A DNA stretch of 13,630 nucleotides from Cephalothrix spiralis (Eukaryota; Nemertea; Palaeonemertea; Archinemertea; Cephalotrichidae), in assembly GCA_032353305.1 (NCBI GenBank), contig JAUCNG010121098.1, positions 1 through 13,630 of the forward strand, read 5' to 3'. Below the pieces are notes generated by a model. It saw only the letters and a program-made list of their open reading frames with translations, did no database searches and was not told the DNA's origin. Both the position numbers and the translations under genes were made by a program. Shown here piece by piece: positions 1 to 8,441 of this stretch. How positions within the stretch are numbered: the first letter of the stretch is position 1; every line of letters begins with the position of its first letter.

Positions 1-67
1 CGAGGCTCGTTCACGTTTCGAACGCAACGATCGACCTCTTTCTTTCCGTCCAGTTTTAGGAGACAAC
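1..67 (-). CDS. Exon 7 (partial): basic Arg/Lys/Ser segment, cut by window edge
   Basis: An acceptor, tttttttctag|gtt (AG at 69-68), sits behind an excellent T-run. The following 67 nt are open to the window edge in the one phase that fits exon 6. The junction completes an Arg codon (DEPV-R), and then LSPKTGRKERG and RSLRSKRERAS follow. This is strongly basic, with several KR/RK clusters that could act as a nuclear-localisation or RNA- or membrane-contact segment; that role is inference. The donor of this exon is outside the window. Its short visible length makes it the least certain exon, but phase, acceptor and composition all agree. Confidence 0.72.
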
Positions 68-697
68 CTAGAAAAAAATAAGATAATATGGTCAGAGAGC
101 ACCAAGTCTCAAAATAGTTAAATATATAATTTTTTTGAATAATAAAACTTTTATAGTTTATCTACCAGTTATGGACACTTCTACCAACTGAATTAATTCA
201 AGTATGCTAAACTGCAAGATACATTATACAGTATCTTCACTTAATAACGCTTCTCTTATAAGCAGGCTTCGGATATATGCAAGCTTTTTCAAACTACAAA
301 ACTATTTCCTATGCTTTAGTACACAAAGCACTCTGGATAATCCCGACTGCACGCCTAAAATCACGAAAATCTCGAATTTTACTTTTACGCTTGATCGGTC
401 AACCAAGGTGTTTTTAAATGGTTAGAATTAGTGGGCACGAACAAATTTTATTTTATTTCTAGACCTTGTAATTTGAATAACATTAATCTTATTATTTGTT
501 TCGCGAGATATAGAAGACAATAGTAACTGTTTCCACCCTAAAACTTCATGCAAATTGTCTAGAGAGGTGGCCCACTTACGCAGGCCATGCCTCGATTACC
601 ATCGCTTCTAGATCGAACCCTCATAGCTATGGCGATTAGCGTCTCTACCAGTTGAACTAACCGGGCCTATCCTTTCATGTGAATTAAGATTACATAC
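68..697 (-). other. Intron 6 (630 bp)
   Basis: AT-rich phase 2 intron between exon 6 and exon 7, gtatgt to tttttctag. Apart from the tRNA-related SINE near its 5' end it shows no recognised feature. The small plus-strand open frame at 204-425 has no start context, domain or composition suggesting a gene. Confidence 0.75.
558..667 (-). repeat. Degenerate tRNA-related SINE
   Basis: Read on the minus strand, the sequence starts GGCCCGGTTAGTTCAACTGG, like the 5' end and A box of a tRNA (TAGTTCAACTGG at 659-648). It is followed about 29 nt later by a B-box-like GGGTTCGATCT (620-610). This is the internal pol III promoter layout. The T stem and the 3' acceptor strand do not pair properly, and there is no convincing anticodon arm, so it is not a working tRNA gene. 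The downstream part (GGCATGGCCTGCG, then GTGGGCCACC) may be the SINE body; the 3' end is my estimate. It lies in intron 6, starting about 30 bp past the exon 6 donor, on the same strand as the gene. Confidence 0.6.
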
Positions 698-1079
698 CTA
701 ACTGGTTCATCGTGTTTCGGAGGAGATGCTCCTATACCGATGCTGAAGTGTCCCATAACACTTTCTTGTTGTCCCGTTTGAGTCCCGGCCTGTACAAGAG
801 ACTTCGTAGGGGTAGATCGACCTCCTGAAGCCATCGAGAGCGGGCTGGCACTTCTTTGCGGACTATGCATCACTACCGACTTTGAAGATGAACCTCCAAA
901 CATCGGACTGCTGCATGGTGAGCCACTCATGGTCGGAACAGGTGATGAACTAGGTGGTGTACTCAAGTAGCCATCACTCCTTCCATCACTCCTTCGACTC
1001 TCACCCATTGAATAAGGATCCCTTCGTGGTGAACTGGGAGGGAATAACGGACTTGGACCACGCGAGTCTTTCCTCGGAC
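698..1079 (-). CDS. Exon 6: long SP-rich disordered segment with TQT motif
   Basis: This 382-nt exon has acceptor ttttccttccag|gtc (AG at 1081-1080) and donor gttag|gtatgt (GT at 697-696). It enters in phase 1 and leaves in phase 2. The product starts SPRKDSRGPSPLFPPSSPRR and is dominated by SP dipeptides, typical of a proline-directed kinase target. Next come a small duplicated RRSDGRSDG, a Gly/Ser/Met part (MSGSPCSSPMFGG) and HSPQRSASP. Last is QAGTQTGQQES followed by HFSIGIGASPPKHDEPVR. The TQT tripeptide resembles the anchor of dynein light chain LC8 ligands. The Met at 1008 is internal: 23 codons precede it in frame from the acceptor, and they join exon 5 correctly through a Ser codon. 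No folded domain is recognised. Confidence 0.88.
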
Positions 1080-1542
1080 CTGGAAGGAAAATAATATTTA
1101 TATAATTTAAGCGGACAAAATAATTTAGAAGGGTTATCTCAGCTCATAAAGGTCTTTCTCAGATAAAACGCACAATGACCAGTTGGTAAATTGTAAAACA
1201 AATCAAGGCACACCATTTCCGACAGTGAATTTGGAAAATATAACCCTTCCCCCATTCCAAATGAGTTACAAGAGAATTTTACGTCATCTGTTTCATGTTG
1301 ATAAATATTCTCGAAATTTCCATGACCGCTTACTTTTTTTTAAAATTTAAATTTTCTTTATTTCCAAATATACTATAATTTGCAATGCACAATATCATAC
1401 AGAATTAATTATGAACATTTATACCACATGCATACAGATCTATATAGGTGAGAATATTTTATATTTTATTATTTAATTTAATTTTTTTTAAATTTTTTTT
1501 AAAAATTTTTCTGACCACTAACGTTGGAAATCATCAACTTAC
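1080..1542 (-). other. Intron 5 (463 bp)
   Basis: Phase 1 intron from a consensus gtaagt donor to ttccttccag. It is very AT-rich, with long A/T runs at roughly 1330-1360 and 1470-1512. I see no repeat or gene in it. Confidence 0.75.
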
Positions 1543-1644
1543 TAGGAATGGGCATTGGACTAGAGCTCCTAGAAGACGTTTTCTTCGGCGTCGGAGGAGG
1601 AGTTCGTGGCGGTGTGCTGTTATTTCCATTGGCTCGGCTCTCAC
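1543..1644 (-). CDS. Exon 5: Pro/Ser/Lys-rich short exon
   Basis: This 102-nt exon is not visible as a long open frame by itself. Its acceptor is atgttttttag|gtg (AG at 1646-1645). Its donor is the full consensus gtaagt after cccattccta (GT at 1542-1541). Phase 1 at both ends gives 34 codons. After the split Gly codon it encodes ESRANGNNSTPPRTPPPTPKK, written here in two parts as ESRANGNNST and PPRTPPPTPKK, then TSSRSSSPMPIP. It contains four TP or SP sites and a PPTPKK stretch that fits a class II SH3 ligand (PxxPx[KR]). Joined to exon 4 the sequence reads VIG-ESRANG. It could equally follow exon 3 (KALG-ESRANG) if exon 4 is skipped. Confidence 0.82.
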
Positions 1645-1835
1645 CTAAAAAACATAATAATTATAACCAATTTTTAATATTATTGAATAAAATTATTTAA
1701 AAAACCTGCTCCCTGGCCTAATCTGCAACGAATGGTGAACTGTAAGGATGACTAGACTAAGGTACTATGAGTTAACTCACTGTGAATTTGTGAAATTACT
1801 TATTACTAATTTAGGAAGATACTTGTGCGAGAATT

Positions 1836-1955
1836 AATTTACACACATATTGGTTGAAAATGGAAATATCAGCTTATGTTTTACATGAAAAACTAAATTT
1901 ACACACATATTGGTTGAAAATGGAAATATTATCTTATGTTAACATGAAAACCTAA
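1836..1955. repeat. Two-copy 60-bp tandem duplication
   Basis: Two adjacent units, 1836-1895 and 1896-1955, share nearly all positions. Both contain AATTTACACACATATTGG, then TTGAAAATGGAAATAT, then CTTATGTT and ACATGAAAA. Differences are limited to a few bases plus a small indel near the end of the unit. This is a recent local duplication inside intron 4 with no coding effect. Confidence 0.9.
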
Positions 1956-2818
1956 TTCAAACATGCACATTAAGGTAATATCTTACTGTAAATGCTACGG
2001 ATAGGCCTATACATTGTAAAAGACACAAGACAGTTAGTACAACAACACAATTCTGTTTAATTGACATAGTATTTATTCTATCTTTAAACTGATCGTTTCA
2101 ATGATTTCTTGACTTGTGGTAGACCCCAAAAGGATTACAATAGTCCGCTGTGTCACGGTAAAGCCAGTGCTGGAAACCGCCACCCCGTTATTTTAATCAA
2201 AAAGCCCCAGGGTTTTTTCTATGCCAAGCCGCTCTCTGTTTGTTTCCTGGTAAGTGATCACCCTGTTGTTACCTATAGTGTATTCATTCACAAGCTGATA
2301 GTATTTAAAAATGGTCGAATGCTTTATGGTTTGACGGATCACTCTTCCGATGAATTATAAAATTAATTCACCTTGGATCTAATTTTTTGAATATTTGTAA
2401 TTAAATTTCTGCGTTAAAATTCACCCGACTTCGGATCGGTTAAATTCAAATAATGTCTGAAATTTCTTGAATTTGAAAATTTTAATTACTAAAAATTAAA
2501 TTGTCGATAAATCGGAGGGGTATCCATCAATACGCAGAAATGAAAATTATTAAAAACATATTGATATTTTGGGAAACGACACATACATGTATTTTAAAAC
2601 GGGCTATTTTATAGGTATAAAGATAAGGTAAGGTCCTTTGACAGAAATAAACGTTTAATAGGAATATTATTTGATAAATATAAAATATTCTGAACTCTTT
2701 TGAAGACATATTTATTAAGTTTCAAAACACCGTATCGAGGAACTGGCGATATTTAAAAGCTAAAAGACTGTGGGTGTGGGCCCTAAAGAGAATATAGAGA
2801 CCAATACATGGATTATTA

Positions 2819-3070
2819 CGGATATTCCAGGGGGCGGGGGTTGAACACTTGCATCCAATATATTAGTAGAATGGACAATTTTGGGGTAGCCTTAAAATCG
2901 CTTGGCTTCCAGGGGGCTTCGCCCATGGACCCCCTCGTGGGGCTCCGGAAGTGGGACACTGGACCCAATGCGGTTAAGGCCCTAGCGCTTCGCCTGGAAG
3001 CTCCGTAGATTCAAATTTCTTGGTCAAGTCTTCAACACCACCCCCCCCCCACAAATTATTGGAATATCCG
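2819..3070. mobile_element. 252-bp MITE-like element with CGGATATTCCA ends
   Basis: The ends are perfect 11-bp inverted repeats: CGGATATTCCA at 2819-2829 and its complement at 3060-3070. A second inverted pair lies just inside: GTTGAACACTTG at 2840-2851 against CAAGTCTTCAAC at 3025-3036, 11 of 12 matching. G-runs on the left (2830-2840) face a C-run on the right (3041-3050). The interior is GC-rich relative to the intron, with a GGGGGCTTCGCCC hairpin-like core. A 66-codon open frame across it (2808-3008) is low-complexity and not a gene. No clear target-site duplication is visible. It is non-autonomous and its superfamily is undetermined. Confidence 0.65.
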
Positions 3071-3992
3071 CTATTGGTTTGGGCCACTGCACTGGGCGTC
3101 GACTATGATCGTCAAAGAAGAAACTACTACGACATTCATGCAACTAAACATCAAAATAAATTATGACAGTTTCCTAAAAAATAATGAATTAGTACTGAAA
3201 CAAAAAGAAATGACACCAAATTATGTTAGTAAAAGCTCCGACATCCTGGCCTTGCATCCAATATACTGTAGTTGAGATTTTTATAGCTTTGACATACAAA
3301 TCCTAAAACTACTACAACATGTATTTGATTCCAACGACATATATATCAGAAAATAAATTGTTAAGACATACATCGAGAGAAACAAAAGTCAGACTTTTTA
3401 CATATTATCCAAAAACCTTTAACTCAAAGATCAAAATACGGGTCACAAAAAAACGAAATACAAAACATATGTAGAATTTCGGTGAGATTTGCATGATATA
3501 CATGAGAATAGTAAGTAAAATATAGAATTTTGGTTGTAAAACTGGTGTGGAGAAATAAGAAAATCAATGCAAAACGTCTTTTACAGTTTGTATATCTTTT
3601 GATTTATAAATCAATATCATTGAAATTATTTCATCGAAAAATTTAAAGAATTTAGAAAATTGTAAACATCAATGAATTTTTATCATTATCTAATCATTCA
3701 ATTACGATAATTATGGCATCTTTGTTTATTTTGCTCTCTCTTAAGGTATGAAATACATGTATTTACATTTTTTATTCTTCGATGAATTTCAATGATTTGT
3801 TTTGTAAGTTGAACGAAATCGAAATGATTTTATAACATATTTAGACCCGTACCAAGAACTTAAAATTTGAAGTGTTTCAAATATTATAAACATGCAGAAC
3901 GAAACAGAAGACGACATTTTGAGAGATGCCGCCATCTTGAAAAAATATTTATAACACATACAATAGTTCCTCCAGGTTTGCATGCTCCTTAC

Positions 3993-4151
3993 CTATAACC
4001 TTTATAAAGTCGCGAACAGATTTCCCCTGGGTTTTGCTCTCTGATGATGTAAAACGCTCCCAGGGTTTGGACCATGATTTCTTAGGTTCGGGTTTGTCTT
4101 GTTCGGGTGGTTCGTGGTGGAACTGGGGTGGTTGTGGGGGCTTAGATTTCC
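3993..4151 (-). CDS. Exon 4: Pro/Lys-rich segment ending in SVRDFIKVIG motif
   Basis: This 159-nt exon has acceptor caattccag|gga (AG at 4153-4152) and donor tatag|gtaagg (GT at 3992-3991). It is phase 1 at both ends, so it is a frame-neutral 53-codon cassette. It begins with a charged, Pro-rich part (KSKPPQPPQFHHEPPEQ, then DKPEPKK), then an aromatic cluster (SWSKPWERF), then TSSESKTQG and the helix-like SVRDFIKVI at the 3' end. The terminal motif matches the end of exon 3 (QG-x-SV-basic-D-x-x-K-x-x-G) and is cut by the intron at the same place. The frame stays open beyond both borders only for a short way, and the splice signals decide the limits. Function is unknown; a protein-docking segment is an inference. 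Confidence 0.87.
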
Positions 4152-4250
4152 CTGGAATTGTTGTAGCAACATACATTAAGCACAGGTAAGGCTTATGGAA
4201 AGTTGTTTTTGTCATGCAAATATATTTTTACAACATTACCAGAGGCGGAG

Positions 4251-4263
4251 CCAAATAGGGGTT
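4251..4263 (+). repeat. Left 13-bp direct repeat flanking the foldback element
   Basis: CCAAATAGGGGTT occurs here, two bases before the left inverted arm, and again at 5134-5146 directly after the right arm. The position and exact match suggest a target-site duplication. Thirteen bases is longer than usual for DNA transposons. Confidence 0.6.
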
Positions 4264-4265
4264 AG

Positions 4266-5133
4266 TCTATCCATACACCAATGAATTAGTCCGCCATTTT
4301 GAATATTTAATGAGATTGAAATTAAACAACGACAGGAAAACAAAAATTAAATATTTTGGTCTGAATAACTTGGCGCAAACGTTTTTTTGGCGCCAAACCC
4401 CCCTGGACCTGGCACCTAAAGATGGCATCCCTCACATAATGCCGAAGTGCAATTTCTCATATCAATTATGCCATAGCCTAATCATTAAACTATGTACACA
4501 GTTTGATTCCCTGACGTTGAAAACCCTTATTTACATCCACGTTTCATTAGTCATTACTCTAACCCAATTAGAATAAGAAGTCACAAAATTAAGCACATAT
4601 GATACTGTCTAAAATTCGCAAACTTGTACATGGGATACCAAATTGGCGAATTTTAGATACCTCATTACAAGGAAGGAAATTGGGTTAGGAACATTAAACC
4701 TTGACCTACTACAAAGTTTTCGGGCCCAATGAATCCAAAAATACCAGTATTTTCTCTCTCTCTCTATTTCTGTCAGAAGGGCCAAAACCAAAAACTCTCA
4801 TTTTGTGAGACATCGCTAATATCCTATTTGCTTAATTTTGAGACTTCTTACAGGGCCAGGGTAATTACACTTGGATGGAAATAGAGGTTTTCGACGTCAG
4901 GAATCGAATGGCAGACATAGTGTTATGATATGAGAATTGGCACTTCGGTATTATGTTGATGCTGGTATCTTTAGGGGTCCTTTAGGTGCGAGGTCCAGGC
5001 TTTTTTTTGGCGCCAAAAAATGAAGTACAATCAAGACATTTTAGAAGAAGAAAAATTAACATCCCTGATCGTTTACCTGATTACCTAATTACATATTCAA
5101 AATGGCGCACTTATCTATTGATCTATGGTTAGA
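4266..5133. mobile_element. 868-bp foldback element with ~340-bp inverted arms
   Basis: The left arm (4266 to about 4604) is the reverse complement of the right arm (about 4812 to 5133), with scattered mismatches and indels. The outermost 35 positions align without gaps at 28 of 35 (TCTA-[TA]-CCATA...CGCCATTTT). Further inward both arms share GAATAT, TTTTTTGGCGCC, CTGGACCT, GCACCTAAAG, CCGAAGTGC, CTCATATCA, GATTCC-TGACGT and CAAAATTAAGCA. A spacer of about 200 bp has its own 11-bp hairpin (4609-4619 with 4646-4656) and a short CT run. The element has no transposase-like open frame. It is flanked by 13-bp direct repeats. The structure is clear, but the family is not recognised. Confidence 0.75.
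4609..4656. repeat. 11-bp perfect hairpin in the foldback spacer
   Basis: CTAAAATTCGC at 4609-4619 pairs with GCGAATTTTAG at 4646-4656 across a 26-nt loop. It sits near the centre of the larger foldback structure. Confidence 0.7.
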
Positions 5134-5146
5134 CCAAATAGGGGTT
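5134..5146 (+). repeat. Right 13-bp direct repeat flanking the foldback element
   Basis: An exact copy of CCAAATAGGGGTT abuts the last base of the right inverted arm (5133). See the left copy at 4251-4263. Confidence 0.6.
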
Positions 5147-5308
5147 TTTAGGGAACATGTCCTCGTCCCAGTGGGTTTTTATCTAGTAACTGACTCCGCG
5201 ACTGACACCGGATCACGTGACAACAGTGAAGTAAGCTTTGAAGCAAATATAAGTGATAACCCTGGAGAGTGCAGAATATCAGGTATAGATTACAGTGATA
5301 ACATGTAA

Positions 5309-5420
5309 GGTATTCCATCCTCGTTCCCAGGGTATTATATCATATTTCATAATGTTGGTCGAGCAGTATGAAACTATGCAAGACTGACACCCTGACTAGC
5401 GAGGATGAAGGTATTCTACT
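5309..5420. repeat. Dispersed repeat copy A (CCATCCTCGTTCC family)
   Basis: CCATCCTCGTTCC at 5315-5327 followed by GTATTATATCATAT at 5332-5345 recurs at 10074-10104, with 28 of 31 positions identical. In this copy a related sequence returns inverted at about 5398-5417 (AGCGAGGATGAAGGTATT), so the unit may be a small inverted-repeat element. The outer limits are approximate. Confidence 0.55.
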
Positions 5421-6918
5421 GTAGTTCAAACGAAAAAATACCTAAATATTATTAGAAATCAGTAGAGATTATGCAGTGATAACATATCATTTCAGTGCAA
5501 AATCAGTAGATATTAATTATGATGCTCAAATATGTTATGTTTATGCCCTATTTTATGATTATAATATCAGGTAACCTAACACTATAACGCTACGATATTA
5601 AAAACCTTAAGAAGGAAACCATAAAATCATTCCAAATGTGCTAAGAGGAAATCGACCTCCCCAAATATTTTTCTTCAGACATCGTTTGACATTTCATAAT
5701 TAATAAATTATGTATAACCAGAATATACGATTTTTTCATATATTTATGTTAACTCAACTGTTAAAAGGCAAAGAATATTGTAAACCAAAGTATCCATTGT
5801 TTTTCAAATATGTATAACCAAAAATGGTCGACTCTAAAACCTATAAGATAGACATTTAAGTACTAAATAACCTTCACCAAATAGAAACACAACATATCAT
5901 CGGTACAACAACACAATACATCATATCTAAAAACTTCCCCTATACCATATTCATTATTATTTATCATTTATACATGTATTTTGAAAAAAATCCACCTTTT
6001 TTACTCATTAACACACTGTAACGGTTTGTTCTGCATTATATAAAACATTTCTCCAATACAGGGTGTTACTTAAGAAATTTATTATATTCATATGACGTCA
6101 TAATTTCTAGTTAAAATTAAAAGGTGTATGTTTACACAACATTTAATAGGGGGTATATAAATTATTTATTATAAAGATAAAAAAGATAAGGGATTAAGCT
6201 TACCAAAATATAAATAGTAAAATGTTTTATAGATCTTAAAAACTAATATTAATATAATCTTTATTGAATAGTTACTGAAGATTACATATATTTTTTTTAA
6301 ACTTTCTTATCCAACACCCTGTTATTTATTCATGCAAAACAATTACATTTGTATTCAAATCAAAATCAATAAAAAAAATACATTGAATTTTGTAAAAAAC
6401 TGAAAATGAAAAAAATTATAATTTGGCTTTGAAGGCGGAGTCATGCTTAATACACTGCAACAAACAGCAAAAGTGTGTAGATTACATACCATGAGCACAA
6501 AGAAACTTGTTAAACTCACATCCACACTTGAAAAACCCTTATCCGAGGCAAAACAACAGGAAAAAAGGCTCAACACTATGTGCAAAGGACATTAACGTAA
6601 CAGAACGACTAAATAGTGATATAGCTCGCATAGGCACAGGCCAGAGCGCACAGAAACGAATCCACTAATGCATGATGATAATATCATATATCACAAGTGT
6701 ACATATAGGTACACTTGATTTTTAAGGTTTCAAAATAAATGTGCACCCTGAGATATCATATCAAATTGGTCCCGTTTGGATTAATCAGTTGTTGAAAAAT
6801 CAAAATCTATTTTTTTAAATAAAAAAACTATTTTTTATCTAAACACACACACATTACGTTACTTCAAGTTATCTAACATTATACAATAAGAGTTCTTTAT
6901 CATATCTGTCATATATAA

Positions 6919-7082
6919 TACATGGTAAATATCCCTGTATCTGAGACATGGAAAAATACCTGGATATGAGACATGGTAAATAAGGTCACTGGAGACGTGA
7001 TTTTATTATCAGCCATGTTTATTATCTGACGTGACCTTATATACAGGTATTTTACCATGTGTACAGGCACATTTACCATGTA
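6919..7082. mobile_element. 164-bp palindromic MITE-like element
   Basis: The terminal 21 bases, TACATGGTAAATATCCCTGTA (6919-6939; given as TACATGGTAAAT plus ATCCCTGTA), match the reverse complement of 7062-7082 at 19 of 21 positions. A second perfect pair, ATAAGGTCAC at 6980-6989 and GTGACCTTAT at 7031-7040, lies inside. The phrase ACATGG recurs inside the left arm. The TA at each outer edge would fit insertion at a TA dinucleotide, as in Tc1/mariner-derived MITEs, but this is only suggestive. Confidence 0.6.
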
Positions 7083-8180
7083 TTTTTAATATACGGATAC
7101 GAAAAGTCCATGACAATATCGTTTATTATAGACGTATTATAATTGTGTAATTTGAGTAGGAAAATCAACATTTTCTACGGTATTTGGTATTTTTTCTAAA
7201 ATTCTACATGAAATACGGTGCTTAAAATCAACGCAGATTATATGGTTTTATATAATGGTAAACAAGAATGCACGAGGAGTATTTGGAAAGCATGTAGCAT
7301 AAGGAGTATTTTATTCCTAAACGTAGAATAACTTGTAATGTTTTAGGTTTTACATATAAGCAATACTGTACTAACACCGCCTTTTGATCGAATAATGGTG
7401 CAAGTCATTTTGATGTAACGTAGTAGAACCAGTATATCATCACAGTGCATCTTTTGTGTGTGTGGTATTTTGTCATATGTGTCTATCAGTAAACAAAAGT
7501 GCATTGAATATTCCGGAGGCGACACCACAAGGCTTAAAAAGTAACCTTAAATTGACTTGTACATTGTAGCACTAACCTTTGCCTTGTAATGTGATTATTA
7601 CGCGAATGAACGTCCTTTGTCTGGTAATGTGATTCGAAAAATGTTTAAGTGCTGTTATAGTGACACAAGAATGAAATTTTATGATTCTAATCACAAATGG
7701 AAGTTTTCAGTGGCTTATACATGTATATACTTTTAAGTGATTTATTGATCATAAGGCACCGAGCTGAAAGGGACTCGAATTGATTATATGGAGGCATTTT
7801 TCTAAAAGGTTATTTTCAGACTATTCCAGAAATTTCCAGGAAAATATTTTTTCTAGGAAGATTCCTGATATTCCAGGAATTCAAGTACATGTAAATGAAA
7901 TTGGATTTTGGTTTCAAGGAATTACCAGGCGGCTTATTAACCCTGTATTAAAAGTATGTAGTGTGGTAAATGTATACTAAACTCCCAATGATACGGCAGG
8001 GAAATTCATGTTACCCAAACTTAAAAAACCTAAATGCTCCTTATGCTACTCCATGAACTCATGCTTATCTCCACCAAGTAATAAAAAATTATTTTAAGAA
8101 TGAGAAAGAGTATCTCTGTGAAGGCGAATACACAAAGTGAAAACTAACCCATGCCGTTAAGATAAATAAGATTTTCTTAC

Positions 8181-8441
8181 CTAATGCTTTAACAAGATCT
8201 TTCACGGACACGCCCTGCAGCTCTGGAGGAAGATCGGTACGTAAACCAGCAGCTGGAGAAGAAGCTTGAGGTGAAAGGGCTGGTGACATATCCTTTGGCT
8301 TTGGAGCAGGGACTGGTTTTGACGTTATGGTTTCCCTCTGTAAGGAACCAGATTGACTAGATGATGCAGACTTCATTGATGCTGTCGCAGATGAGTGGCG
8401 TCCGGTGGTTGAGGGCGGGCTAAAACTTGACATTCCCGATG
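8181..8441 (-). CDS. Exon 3: Ser/Pro-rich linker ending in SVKDLVKALG motif
   Basis: This 261-nt exon has acceptor tttatttcag|cat (AG at 8443-8442) and donor attag|gtaaga (GT at 8180-8179). It is phase 1 at both ends (87 codons). The product is Ser-rich in its first half (FSPPSTTG, SSSQSGS), then has a Pro/Lys block (KPVPAPKPKDMSPALSP). It ends in a less disordered stretch, DLPPELQG followed by VSVKDLVKAL, which reads as a short amphipathic helix. That end motif reappears at the end of exon 4. The AUG at 8433 is internal and not a start, since the frame is open up to the acceptor and joins exon 2. Intron 2 upstream is only 474 bp and half of it is a repeat element. Confidence 0.87.

Larger units (their letters stand above)
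1645..3992 (-). other. Intron 4 (2348 bp)
   Basis: Phase 1 intron, donor gtaagg, acceptor atgttttttag. It contains a two-copy 60-bp tandem repeat (1836-1955) and a 252-bp element with inverted ends (2819-3070). A less AT-rich patch at about 2109-2345 has an 83-codon plus-strand open frame that I could not tie to any family. The part 3071-3780 is plain AT-rich sequence with nothing recognised. Confidence 0.75.
4152..8180 (-). other. Intron 3 (4029 bp)
   Basis: Longest intron in the window, phase 1, donor gtaaga, acceptor caattccag. It contains the 868-bp foldback element (4266-5133), a copy of a dispersed repeat (5309-5420) and a 164-bp palindromic element (6919-7082). The remaining stretches, about 5430-6910 and 7090-8180, are AT-rich with scattered short open frames lacking any domain. 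I see no further exon whose phase and splice sites would fit, but a very short one could be missed. Confidence 0.7.

Noticed and set aside
558-667. A functional tRNA gene
   Set aside because: A and B boxes are present, but the T stem, anticodon arm and acceptor pairing fail. A SINE or tRNA relic fits better.
667-1008. Autophagy kinase (ULK/Atg1) Ser-rich linker as an alternative identity
   Set aside because: The SP-rich exon alone could fit many proteins. The folded-looking segment in exon 1 does not resemble any part of a ULK kinase that I know.
2109-2360. 83-codon plus-strand open frame in a less AT-rich patch of intron 4
   Set aside because: The composition hinted at an old coding or retroelement fragment, but I see no family motif, and the reverse frame contains stops.
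2808-3008. 66-codon plus-strand open frame
   Set aside because: It is explained by the GC-rich inverted-repeat element at 2819-3070; the peptide is a by-product of its hairpin sequence.
4751-4765. CT microsatellite
   Set aside because: The run is very short and lies in the spacer of the foldback element; it is not informative by itself.
5102-5308. 68-codon plus-strand open frame starting MAHLSIDLW
   Set aside because: It starts inside the right arm of the foldback element and runs into intron DNA. It has no domain, no splice or poly-A context and no repeat of the gene's composition.
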